A program made the position numbers and the translations under genes. From Pseudomonas sp. G34 (GTDB taxonomy: Bacteria > Pseudomonadota > Gammaproteobacteria > Pseudomonadales > Pseudomonadaceae), in assembly GCF_031119625.1 (NCBI RefSeq), contig NZ_JAVHZV010000016.1, positions 243,571 to 307,570 on the forward strand: a stretch of 64,000 nt of DNA, read 5' to 3'. Shown here piece by piece: positions 18,041 through 24,672 of this stretch. Below the pieces are notes generated by a model, which was given only the letters and a program-made list of their open reading frames with translations, searched no databases and was not told where the DNA came from. How positions within the stretch are numbered: the first letter of the stretch is position 1; each line of letters opens with the position of its first letter.

Positions 18041-18397
18041 ATGATCCTACATGCGACAGTCAGCGGATCACCGCATGATCCCTTCTATGAAATGGCCTTG
18101 ATTTACTGCGTTGATGAGTCCAAGAATTATTGTTTCTCGCTAACTCGAAGACCGGAGTCAAAAGAAATAGAAATTATGGTTGTGGATCAAGTAAACGAAA
18201 GAGTCGACACTCTTGCGGTCGATCTTTATAGAAATCAAATACAGGCAAAGATCCCTCCAGAGCCAGCCAAGAAATTAGATGGGCATGAAAAATATATTAT
18301 TGAATTTCAGGTCGACGATCTTGAGTTCAAAAATATCTCGGCTGCCCTTGAAAAAATCTTTGATGGCAAACCTGGGCTAACAGTACACGACTTCTAA
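18041..18397 (+). CDS. Cassette 10: small acidic hypothetical protein
   Basis: A 118-residue acidic soluble protein. The ribosome-binding site AGAAGGA is made partly of the recombination core itself (GTTAGAAGG). Alternating strands at the start (MALIYCVDESKNYCFSLTRR, EIEIMVVDQ) and a C-terminal helix suggest a small alpha/beta fold, of the size and charge common for immunity proteins. I do not recognise the family. Confidence 0.75.
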   Translation: MILHATVSGSPHDPFYEMALIYCVDESKNYCFSLTRRPESKEIEIMVVDQVNERVDTLAVDLYRNQIQAKIPPEPAKKLDGHEKYIIEFQVDDLEFKNISAALEKIFDGKPGLTVHDF

Positions 18398-18467
18398 CTA
18401 GTGGTTCAAATCGCTCGCCCCGCTCGCTGGGACGGGCTAAAGCCCGCCCCTTAACCAAACGTTATGC
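18392..18467 (+). repeat. attC of cassette 10 (76 bp)
   Basis: Cores TTCTAAC and GTTATGC; crossover after G18461. The 5' core is complementary to the cassette start TTAGAA. Confidence 0.93.
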
Positions 18468-18484
18468 ACCTTCGGAGTAACACC

Positions 18485-18826
18485 GTGAAAATCCTGAAGG
18501 AACAGACCATCTGCGAATGGAAGAATGTCACCCCTCAGAAACCAGAGAGCGGGTCAAAACTTGGAATTGCCTTAAGTACCGTCGGGAAGTTACCCATTAA
18601 CGGGCTTAGGCATAAACCAGAAAATGGTAGTAATGGCTGGTACATCTGGTGTGGCAGCGAGCTGTCCGACGCTGACGATTTCTTTTATCCATTGCATATA
18701 GAGCACATCGACAGCTACCTGCCAGAGGTGGCAGGCTACCTTGATCTACCTGCTGGCTACCGTTTTCTTATCGACGGCAATAATTTTGAAGATGTATGGT
18801 TTGATTCCGAGTTGCTCAATGCATAA
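18485..18826 (+). CDS. Cassette 11: Imm33/DUF2185-like protein (possible immunity protein)
   Basis: A 113-residue acidic protein. I choose the GTG at 18485, seven bases after GGAG (18474-18477), over the in-frame ATG at 18464, which is part of the recombination core. The order of features, LPINGLRHKPENGSNGWYIWCG, then a run of acidic residues, then LPEVAGYLDLPAGYRFLID, resembles DUF2185/Imm33 proteins, which include immunity partners of polymorphic toxins. No toxin gene accompanies it. The family assignment is from memory of the motif pattern and is tentative. Confidence 0.65.
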   Translation: MKILKEQTICEWKNVTPQKPESGSKLGIALSTVGKLPINGLRHKPENGSNGWYIWCGSELSDADDFFYPLHIEHIDSYLPEVAGYLDLPAGYRFLIDGNNFEDVWFDSELLNA

Positions 18827-18896
18827 CAACTGGTTCAAATCGCTCGTTCCGCTCGCTGGGACGGGCTAAAGCCCGCCCCTTAACCAAACGTTATGC
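18821..18896 (+). repeat. attC of cassette 11 (76 bp)
   Basis: Cores GCATAAC and GTTATGC; crossover after G18890. It contains the stop codon of the cassette gene. Confidence 0.93.
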
Positions 18897-18936
18897 GCCA
18901 ACGGCAATTTGGCATTCTGTTATACATGGAGAGTAA

Positions 18937-19212
18937 ATGAAAAAGAAAACCAAACGGTCACTTGGCCTCAGAATCTTTAATTCCCTCGGCGTTACGCTAC
19001 TTCTGTCATCCGTGATCTACATTCTAGCGGCGGGTTTCCATTCTGTTGCTGTGGCTGCTGTAGCGCTCTCTGTTGCAGGCGTGGCAACACCTGTTGCTCT
19101 CAGTAATGACGGTCCATTAGAAATACTCTTAGGCACTCTCGAAGCGATGATCGACGGCGTCCTAGCTATAGTCGAAGGCATAACTAGTGCAATCTCTGGC
19201 CTCTTCGGTTAA
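18937..19212 (+). CDS. Cassette 12: small hydrophobic membrane protein
   Basis: A 91-residue protein with a basic N-terminus (MKKKTKRSLGLR) followed by two hydrophobic helices (about residues 16-32 and 34-54) and a third amphipathic glycine-containing helix at the C-terminus (MIDGVLAIVEGITSAISGLFG). GGAGAG lies directly upstream at a good distance. The positive N-terminus suggests it stays cytoplasmic. The size and composition would fit a holin-like or small pore-forming protein, but this is speculation. Confidence 0.72.
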   Translation: MKKKTKRSLGLRIFNSLGVTLLLSSVIYILAAGFHSVAVAAVALSVAGVATPVALSNDGPLEILLGTLEAMIDGVLAIVEGITSAISGLFG

Positions 19213-19214
19213 GC

Positions 19215-19290
19215 GCATAACAATTGGTTCAAACCGTTCGCTTCGCTCACTGGGACGGGCTAAAGCCCGCCCCTTAACCAAACGTTAAAT
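19215..19290 (+). repeat. attC of cassette 12 (76 bp)
   Basis: Cores GCATAAC and GTTAAAT; crossover after G19284. Confidence 0.93.
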
Positions 19291-19294
19291 TCCA

Positions 19295-19744
19295 ATGAGC
19301 TATCGAGCAATGTACGAAAAATTTGAGGAGTTTGGAGGTTGTCTCCAAATTAAAACATCAGAAAAAACTGATTTCGATAGTGGTTTACTTGAAATTATGC
19401 CTCGAATCGAGGATGTCGAAGCTGATCTGAGTGAATGTAAAGAGATGTTGAAGGAAATCTCTGAAGAACAATCTCGCCTTCTTTTAACTACTGGGTTTCG
19501 TCGCGGCCTGGCATACAGCTCATATACATATATGCCTTTATCGGAAGCCCAAGGCCTTGCTAATGAATTTATGTCTTCGTTACCTGAGGGGGCCACTTTT
19601 TACACTCACTGCTCAATCCCAGGCTCAGAAGAAGGCGTTGTATGCGGGTGGTCAGGGAGAATAACCGGGGCAACATTTGAATTATCCGTCTATGCTGTTT
19701 CTGGCGCTGGTTGTACCTTGTTCTTAATAACTGATGAAGATTGA
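19295..19744 (+). CDS. Cassette 13: hypothetical protein, cassette with foreign attC
   Basis: A 149-residue acidic soluble protein with an N-terminal helical, coiled-coil-prone half (VEADLSECKEMLKEISEEQ) and a C-terminal beta-rich half (EGVVCGWSGRITGATFELSVY). It starts ten bases after the crossover. Its attC belongs to a different lineage from the rest of the array, so the cassette was probably acquired from another integron. The function is not recognised. Confidence 0.75.
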   Translation: MSYRAMYEKFEEFGGCLQIKTSEKTDFDSGLLEIMPRIEDVEADLSECKEMLKEISEEQSRLLLTTGFRRGLAYSSYTYMPLSEAQGLANEFMSSLPEGATFYTHCSIPGSEEGVVCGWSGRITGATFELSVYAVSGAGCTLFLITDED

Positions 19745-19816
19745 ATTTAACAAGGCGCTGCTGTCGGACAAATTTTCCGCTGCGCTCCAAATTTGCCGCA
19801 GAGCGCGGCGTTAGGC
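19745..19816 (+). repeat. attC of cassette 13 (72 bp, foreign type)
   Basis: Cores ATTTAAC and GTTAGGC. The 5' core is complementary to the cassette start TTAAAT. The inner sequence (AAGGCGCTGCTGTCGGAC ... TTTGCCGCAGAGCGCGGC) is unrelated to the common type and forms its own imperfect stem with a CGCTGCGCTCC centre. Confidence 0.85.
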
Positions 19817-19830
19817 AACCAAAACAGAAC

Positions 19831-20151
19831 ATGAACAACCTTGAATTAGTGGCCGCCCTCAAAGCACTTCCAGATGAAGATTTGGCGCTGGTGCTTGGCA
19901 GCGTTCTTCCCGAACGCAATCCTTTTTCCAAAGAGCCAGAAGTGGTTAGCTCCAAAATGTTTCTTGGCATATACACGGAGTACACAGACGAGAGCTCAAT
20001 TAGCATTGTGGCCTATCCTAAGGATGGCGAACACGGACCTTATTGGGGGTTCTGTCAATCTGCTGAGTCACCAATTTCAGGCATAAACTTCGTTTCGTCT
20101 CAGAAGCAAGCCATATCGCCACTGGACGAAACAATAATACATCTTACATAG
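19831..20151 (+). CDS. Cassette 14: hypothetical protein, identical second copy of cassette 2
   Basis: The same 106-residue protein as at 13225-13545, identical over the whole cassette including the 16 bases before the gene's leader and the attC variant CTCTCTGGG. I use the ATG at 19831, as in the first copy; an in-frame extension leftward crosses the recombination point and is not real. Identity at silent sites means the copies are very recent or kept the same by recombination. Confidence 0.8.
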   Translation: MNNLELVAALKALPDEDLALVLGSVLPERNPFSKEPEVVSSKMFLGIYTEYTDESSISIVAYPKDGEHGPYWGFCQSAESPISGINFVSSQKQAISPLDETIIHLT

Positions 20152-20226
20152 CCTAACAAATGGTTCAAATCGTTCGCTTCGCTCTCTGGGACGGGCTAAA
20201 GCCCGCCCCTTAACCAAACGTTAGCA
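20151..20226 (+). repeat. attC of cassette 14 (76 bp)
   Basis: Cores GCCTAAC and GTTAGCA; crossover after G20220. Identical to the attC of cassette 2 up to the crossover. Confidence 0.93.
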
Positions 20227-20243
20227 CCCAGAATGGAGCCCCC

Positions 20244-21044
20244 GTGTTTAGCAAAACCGATATTCGCGAATTAATTATTAAACTAGGCAGGAGGTGGTTT
20301 TTTCCAGACTTCTCCAACAAGATCACTTGGGCGATCATCAGCCTTGGCGTGGGTGTTGTTCTGACGCCAACACCATTGAAACTAGTCCTCTACAACTGGC
20401 TAGTCGATACCTTTAATCTGAACTCAGGCAATCACTTTTCGCTTGCAGAATTGAGTTCTGGCGCCGCTGATTACTGGGTTGGATTTTCCCTAATTACATC
20501 TGCCTTTGCTCATAACATCTTCAGCAAATGGCTTCAACTGAGCCATGAAAAATTAAGCAATCAAGATAAAATAGCCACTATAGAGGCGGATAAAGTCTTA
20601 TATATAAAATTTATGGCAACCATACCATCTGGATCGCGCTCAATATACTTGCTTCAGTCACATGACTTTGGAAACTCATTTAATCTTGAGTCACTAGACG
20701 AAATAGATACCTTTGTGTCCGAATGGAATTACGCAGAATCAAAATTTCTAAACGAAGAATTAGAAAATCTGCGTGAAGCTCTATGGCAAAAAAGCAATGA
20801 GTTTAGTTGGTTGCTCGCTAAAAAATCAGCGCCAATCGGTAATGGCCGTCTCCAGAGGGTTGTACCAGATCAACATCGAAACGATTGGGACTGGCCAAAA
20901 TGGGTAGATGATGATGTAAAAGCCGTAAATGCAATGGTCTCGGAAGTCGTTGAGCTCATCAAAAATTCATTGCCACGGCCAAGCGCGTACTGCGATGCTA
21001 ACAAGTGGTTCAAACCGTTCGCTGCGCTCACTGGAACGGGCTAA
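20244..21044 (+). CDS. Cassette 15: membrane protein that reads into its own attC
   Basis: A 266-residue protein from GTG 20244, five bases after GGAG. There are two membrane segments (about residues 28-50 and 72-90), then a long charged cytosolic domain (WPKWVDDDVKAVNAMV) of unknown fold. The stop codon TAA is inside the attC stem loop, not at the core, so the last 15 residues (KWFKPFAALTGTG end) are encoded by the recombination site. This is unusual among the cassettes here. The family is not recognised. Confidence 0.75.
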   Translation: MFSKTDIRELIIKLGRRWFFPDFSNKITWAIISLGVGVVLTPTPLKLVLYNWLVDTFNLNSGNHFSLAELSSGAADYWVGFSLITSAFAHNIFSKWLQLSHEKLSNQDKIATIEADKVLYIKFMATIPSGSRSIYLLQSHDFGNSFNLESLDEIDTFVSEWNYAESKFLNEELENLREALWQKSNEFSWLLAKKSAPIGNGRLQRVVPDQHRNDWDWPKWVDDDVKAVNAMVSEVVELIKNSLPRPSAYCDANKWFKPFAALTGTG

Positions 21045-21071
21045 AGCCCGCCCCTTAACCAAACGTTAGCT
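20996..21071 (+). repeat. attC of cassette 15 (76 bp)
   Basis: Cores TGCTAAC and GTTAGCT; crossover after G21065. The stem has GGAACGGGC instead of GGGACGGGC. The last part of the cassette gene lies inside it. Confidence 0.92.
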
Positions 21072-21083
21072 CATAAGAAAAAT

Positions 21084-21716
21084 ATGCGTAGATCAATAAA
21101 TATTATCTTTAGTATCTGTGTTGCTTTACATGGCATAAAAGCCTTTGCCACTCCGCTCTCTATTGTCAACTGCGCTAATAACAACGAACACACAGAAAAT
21201 ACAAAGCTAAAACTTGATAGCGACAAAGATCAACTGGAAGATCTTTCATATGAAGTTAACTTTCCTGCACGCATTGAGTACGGAAGAAAAGCGCATACGG
21301 CCAACCAAACCCCACATGTAGCCATGAAAATAGGAGATAAATGGCTCGCCGGAAGTAACAGAGGCGAATGGGGTGGCGAACTGGTACTTATAGAGCCCGA
21401 CAAAACTCACAAAATATTACTCAAAGACAATATCCATGAAATATTCAGAACAGAAGTCGGAATAATCGTTGTTGCCGGTCTTTCTCACCTAATGAATAGC
21501 AGTGGTCGAGTATATTTAGTAAGCGAAAATGGCTCAAATTTAGATTACACGTTGTTGTTCGGTCTTGATGCCGCCCCAGAAAAATCATGGATGACCTCAG
21601 AAGGTGAGATTTTCATAAATACTAGCTATGGAGCCTCCATCATAAGAACCGATGGCACGCTAAAAAGAGCTTTGTGTAAAAATCACGAGTACATAAAATT
21701 CAAAGGCCGGTCCTGA
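21084..21716 (+). CDS. Cassette 16: exported hypothetical protein
   Basis: A 210-residue protein with a Sec signal peptide (MRRSINIIFSICVALHGIKAFA, probable cleavage after AFA). The mature part is beta-rich, with repeated short blocks such as KIGDKWLAGSNRGEWGGELVLIEP and GIIVVAGLSHLMNSSGRVYLV that suggest a partial beta-propeller. It is probably periplasmic. It is the only cassette gene here with a clear cleavable signal peptide. No family is recognised. Confidence 0.78.
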   Translation: MRRSINIIFSICVALHGIKAFATPLSIVNCANNNEHTENTKLKLDSDKDQLEDLSYEVNFPARIEYGRKAHTANQTPHVAMKIGDKWLAGSNRGEWGGELVLIEPDKTHKILLKDNIHEIFRTEVGIIVVAGLSHLMNSSGRVYLVSENGSNLDYTLLFGLDAAPEKSWMTSEGEIFINTSYGASIIRTDGTLKRALCKNHEYIKFKGRS

Positions 21717-21724
21717 GTGTATGC

Positions 21725-21800
21725 AGCTAACAACTGGTTCAAATCGTTCGCTTCGCTCACTGGGACGGGCTAAAGCCCGCCCCTTAACCAAACGTTAGTT
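21725..21800 (+). repeat. attC of cassette 16 (76 bp)
   Basis: Cores AGCTAAC and GTTAGTT; crossover after G21794. Confidence 0.93.
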
Positions 21801-21808
21801 GTGAATTT

Positions 21809-22333
21809 ATGAACTCCACTGAAGCGTTAAGTCATAAAATTCGAAAAGAATTTTTGGAAGTACCATTCCCTTCACATTGCGGCCTACACGCGGCCGTAGC
21901 GAAGGACGACTGGGTCAAAGATGAAAGAATTCTTCGAGAGATAACTCAACGAGACGATTACATTGGAAAATGGTGGGATGTACCGAAAGAGCACCTTCTC
22001 AAATGCATGATGGCTTTGAGTTATTTAGATGCTGCTGGCATGGAGTTTTACCTCCCCGCATACATGAGTGCGATTATTGAATCGCCAAGTGATTTCGACG
22101 AACCAAAGATTAAATCAAGTTCTTGGCAAATAATCCACACAATGCTACCTGATGAAGAAAGTCAGGAATTAAAGCAGTATTTCCATGATCGGTTCTCCGG
22201 ATTTTTGGGCGGTAAAAAGCAAGTATGCCGGGAGTTCTTACAATATATCGAAAGCTGTAGGCTCTATGACGAGCATGCGAGAAAAATCGCGCAAGAGGCA
22301 TTAGGTCATGAGTTCTGGTCAAGTAACAGCTAA
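21809..22333 (+). CDS. Cassette 17: DUF6714-like protein
   Basis: A 174-residue soluble protein. The opening KIRKEFLEVPFPSHCGLHAA and the middle block YLDAAGMEFYLPAYMSAII match my memory of the DUF6714 pattern, a family of unknown function common in accessory regions. The rest is helical with a conserved-looking SCRLYDEHARKIAQEALGHEFW end. It has no membrane helix. The stop codon is part of the attC core. Confidence 0.75.
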   Translation: MNSTEALSHKIRKEFLEVPFPSHCGLHAAVAKDDWVKDERILREITQRDDYIGKWWDVPKEHLLKCMMALSYLDAAGMEFYLPAYMSAIIESPSDFDEPKIKSSSWQIIHTMLPDEESQELKQYFHDRFSGFLGGKKQVCREFLQYIESCRLYDEHARKIAQEALGHEFWSSNS

Positions 22334-22403
22334 CAAATGCTTCAAATCGTTCGCCTCGCTCACTGGGACGGGCTAAAGCCCGCCCCTTAACCAAAAGTTA
22401 GGT
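22328..22403 (+). repeat. attC of cassette 17 (76 bp, mismatched core)
   Basis: Cores AGCTAAC and GTTAGGT. The expected 5' core from the cassette start TTAGTT is AACTAAC, so there is one mismatch. The arm reads CCAAAAGTTA instead of CCAAACGTTA. Confidence 0.9.
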
Positions 22404-22408
22404 ATCCA

Positions 22409-22885
22409 ATGATCACCGGTTCCATATCTGCATCCGATTACCTCAATGCTCAGCGGCTACACAGAGCTAAATCAGTCCGTGTCTACTATGCGGTATCTGT
22501 AGCAGCCATCGCAGTTGGAGTGATGAGCTTTTTCTTCTTCCAACAGAAATTAGGCTTCATTATCGGGAGTGCTGGTGTTGGTGGCGTAATTGGCGAACTC
22601 GTCATGTCAGTTTTCTATATTCCATGGAAAACCCGTCGCCTTTACAGTCAACAAAAAGATCTTTCATCACCATTTTTTTACACATGGAATAGTGAATACC
22701 TTGAGGCCAAGGGCATCAGTGGGCAATCAAAGCGAAAATGGTCTGATTACTTAATGATCAAGGAAAGCGAGAGTATTTTCCTTCTCTACCAATGTGACCT
22801 CATATTTGAAATGCTTCCTAAATCTTGGTTCAAAGATCAGGAACAAATCTCTGAATTTCGAAAATTTGCATTTCGATCAGTGTAA
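22409..22885 (+). CDS. Cassette 18: YcxB-like membrane protein
   Basis: A 158-residue protein with two membrane helices near the N-terminus (about residues 27-45 and 48-66, around SFFFFQQKLGFIIGSAGVGG) followed by a cytosolic domain. The pattern WSDYLMIKESESIFLLYQ ... FEMLPKSWF is typical of the YcxB C-terminal domain. The function of that family is unknown. It starts 11 bases after the crossover. Confidence 0.75.
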   Translation: MITGSISASDYLNAQRLHRAKSVRVYYAVSVAAIAVGVMSFFFFQQKLGFIIGSAGVGGVIGELVMSVFYIPWKTRRLYSQQKDLSSPFFYTWNSEYLEAKGISGQSKRKWSDYLMIKESESIFLLYQCDLIFEMLPKSWFKDQEQISEFRKFAFRSV

Positions 22886-22961
22886 ACCTAACTAGTGGTT
22901 CAAATCGCTCGCTTCGCTCACTGGGACGGGCTAAAGCCCGCCCCTTAACCAAACGTTAGGT
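22886..22961 (+). repeat. attC of cassette 18 (76 bp)
   Basis: Cores ACCTAAC and GTTAGGT; crossover after G22955. Confidence 0.93.
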
Positions 22962-22966
22962 AACCT

Positions 22967-23611
22967 ATGAATATTGAAACCGTTCTTGCCTTTTCTGCAG
23001 TTGCCGGTCTCGCAATTCTTAGTCCAGGCCCAGCAATCCTTTTGGCTCTGCGCAATGGCGTAACATTTGGTATGCGTGCGGTTATTTGGTCTTCTATGGG
23101 CAACATTACTGGCCTTTTCTGCTTATCAGCAGCTGCAATGCTTGGCTTGGGGCTGCTGCTTAAATCCTCAGCACTTCTATTTAGTATCGTCAAAGTCCTA
23201 GGTGCCCTATACCTATTTTATGTCGGTATTAGGCACTTATTTGGTCGTACCTCAGTACTGGGAGCTGAAGCTAGTCAATTATCTAATACCAAAACACATA
23301 GCCCTTTTCTGCTATATCGTGAAGCATTTTTTATGGCTGCATTCAACCCGAAACCTATTCTATTTTTTACGGCACTTTTTCCGCAGTTCATCAGCGAACA
23401 AGAGCCGTTGTTGCCACAATTCTTCATTCTCACAAGTATTTTTATGGTTTTATCGTTCTTCGCTCTCCTTGCCTATGCGACGGTTGCTGCTCGCGCGAAA
23501 AACGTGCTACAGAAGCCCCATTTTGTAAAATGGATCAACCGTGTAGTTGGGGGGTGTTTATGTCTTTCGGAGCTGCGCTGCTCACTCTTCGGCGCCCGGC
23601 AACCTAACTAG
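22967..23611 (+). CDS. Cassette 19: LysE/RhtB family amino-acid exporter with probable C-terminal frameshift
   Basis: A 214-residue inner-membrane exporter of the LysE/RhtB type, with the hallmark LSPGPAILLALRNG near the N-terminus and NPKPILFFTALFPQF in the middle, and about six helices. The family exports amino acids or homoserine lactone-like compounds. After VNRVVGG-like residues the frame departs from the expected ending: at the six-G run 23549-23554, one more G would give FMSFGAALLTLRRPAT and a stop inside the attC core ACCTAAC, as in the other cassettes. As it stands, the last roughly 20 residues are out of frame. This may be a real indel or a sequencing error. Confidence 0.85.
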   Translation: MNIETVLAFSAVAGLAILSPGPAILLALRNGVTFGMRAVIWSSMGNITGLFCLSAAAMLGLGLLLKSSALLFSIVKVLGALYLFYVGIRHLFGRTSVLGAEASQLSNTKTHSPFLLYREAFFMAAFNPKPILFFTALFPQFISEQEPLLPQFFILTSIFMVLSFFALLAYATVAARAKNVLQKPHFVKWINRVVGGCLCLSELRCSLFGARQPN

Positions 23612-23676
23612 TGGTTCAAATCGCTCGCTTCGCTCACTGGGACGGGCTAAACCCGCCCCTTAACCAAACGTTAGGT
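23602..23676 (+). repeat. attC of cassette 19 (75 bp, one base short)
   Basis: Cores ACCTAAC and GTTAGGT; crossover after G23670. The stem reads GGGCTAAACCCGCCCC, lacking the G usually found after CTAAA. Confidence 0.92.
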
Positions 23677-23683
23677 GAATGCC

Positions 23684-23884
23684 ATGGAAATGATACGTGT
23701 ACGCTCAACAGCCATCATCGCAATTGGCTACGACCCTGCAAGCCGAAGAATGAAAATCACATTTCAGCAGGGCCACACGTACGACTTCTGTCGCGTTCCA
23801 GCGCATATATACGAAGGCTTCATGCGGTCAGCATCAAAAGGTACCTATTACAACGCTCACATAAAAGACCGCTATCAGTGCTAA
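23684..23884 (+). CDS. Cassette 20: KTSC-domain protein
   Basis: A 66-residue protein that is almost wholly one KTSC domain: strands VRSTAIIAIGYDPASRRMKITF and GHTYDFCRVPAHIYEGFM, then SASKGTYYNAHIKDRY at the end. The ATG at 23684 is used because AGGTGA from the recombination core precedes it; an in-frame GTG at 23675 lies in the core itself. The function of stand-alone KTSC proteins is unknown. A second, more divergent KTSC-like protein is in cassette 1. Confidence 0.82.
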   Translation: MEMIRVRSTAIIAIGYDPASRRMKITFQQGHTYDFCRVPAHIYEGFMRSASKGTYYNAHIKDRYQC

Positions 23885-23890
23885 GCAAAC

Positions 23891-23967
23891 ACCTAACAAT
23901 ACGCTCAAAGCTCTCACTTCGTTCGCTGGGACCGGCTAAAGCCGGCCCCTTAGCTTAATCGTTGGGC
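23891..23967 (+). repeat. attC of cassette 20 (77 bp, variant arm)
   Basis: Cores ACCTAAC and GTTGGGC. Outer arms ATACGCTCAAAGCTC and CTTAGCTTAATCG, with the CCGG-type central stem. Related to the attC of cassettes 3 and 21. Confidence 0.88.
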
Positions 23968-23997
23968 ACCACAAGCTAATATCGAGGTACCCCCCAA

Positions 23998-24573
23998 ATG
24001 CCAGCCCCTGAAAAAGAATATTTCACTTTGACTGAAATTATGGATCGCTGGGCTCGTTCAAAGGTCGATCAAACGACTTTACTCGATTATGCAAGGAGAG
24101 ACCTCCTGATTTACTCCGTTTACTTGAGAGAAATCGGGAGCCACAAACGCGAGACCATTGAACCCGATGGGGCAATCCGAACAACCACCGTAAGCACCAT
24201 GCAATTTGTTGCCCCAAACTTTACTTATCAGCCAATAAGATACCTCAAGGCAAATGATGCTCGGCGGATACTTGAAGCAAAAGAGGGCGAGCAAATTGCA
24301 GTATCAGTCCTGTACACATCAGCAGAAAGAAATAAAGAAAGTGGCACAGGCTATGCGCAACCACTCTACTTTGAACCCAAAGACTTGCTGATAACAAAGT
24401 CAGAGAGAGACCGTTTTGAAAAACAGCATAAGCTGAGTATTGGCAGCTGGAGTGAAGCCTCTTGGAAATGGCTAACAGACGCTAGCAACCAAAAAGCCTT
24501 AACGCTTATAGGCAGTGCTATTGCAGCAGTCGGAATTACGCTATGGCAGTTATACGTTCGCTTTCTAAGCTAA
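23998..24573 (+). CDS. Cassette 21: tail-anchored protein with helix-turn-helix-like N-terminus
   Basis: A 191-residue protein. The N-terminal part (YFTLTEIMDRWARSKVDQTT, then LLDYARRDLLIYSVYLRE) resembles a helix-turn-helix or excisionase-like module of the type that reads target sites. The C-terminal 20 residues form a single hydrophobic helix (ALTLIGSAIAAVGITLW) next to a few polar residues, so the protein is probably tail-anchored in the inner membrane. A DNA- or protein-binding head on a tail anchor is uncommon. The family is not recognised, and the helix-turn-helix reading is tentative. Confidence 0.72.
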   Translation: MPAPEKEYFTLTEIMDRWARSKVDQTTLLDYARRDLLIYSVYLREIGSHKRETIEPDGAIRTTTVSTMQFVAPNFTYQPIRYLKANDARRILEAKEGEQIAVSVLYTSAERNKESGTGYAQPLYFEPKDLLITKSERDRFEKQHKLSIGSWSEASWKWLTDASNQKALTLIGSAIAAVGITLWQLYVRFLS

Positions 24574-24588
24574 TAAGGTGAGTGCGGT

Positions 24589-24664
24589 GTCCAACAATGC
24601 GCTCAAATCACTCACTTCGTTCGCTGGGACCGGCGAAACCGGCCCCTTAGCTTAATCGTTAGGC
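24589..24664 (+). repeat. attC of cassette 21 (76 bp, variant arm)
   Basis: Cores GTCCAAC and GTTAGGC. The expected 5' core from the cassette start TTGGGC is GCCCAAC, one mismatch. The stem is GGGACCGGCGAAACCGGCCCC. Confidence 0.85.
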
Positions 24665-24672
24665 CCGCTCAT

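Noticed and set aside
19741..19831. Longer reading of the cassette 14 gene starting at 19741
   Set aside because: The extension covers the attC of cassette 13 and crosses the recombination point; the identical first copy starts at the ATG equivalent to 19831.
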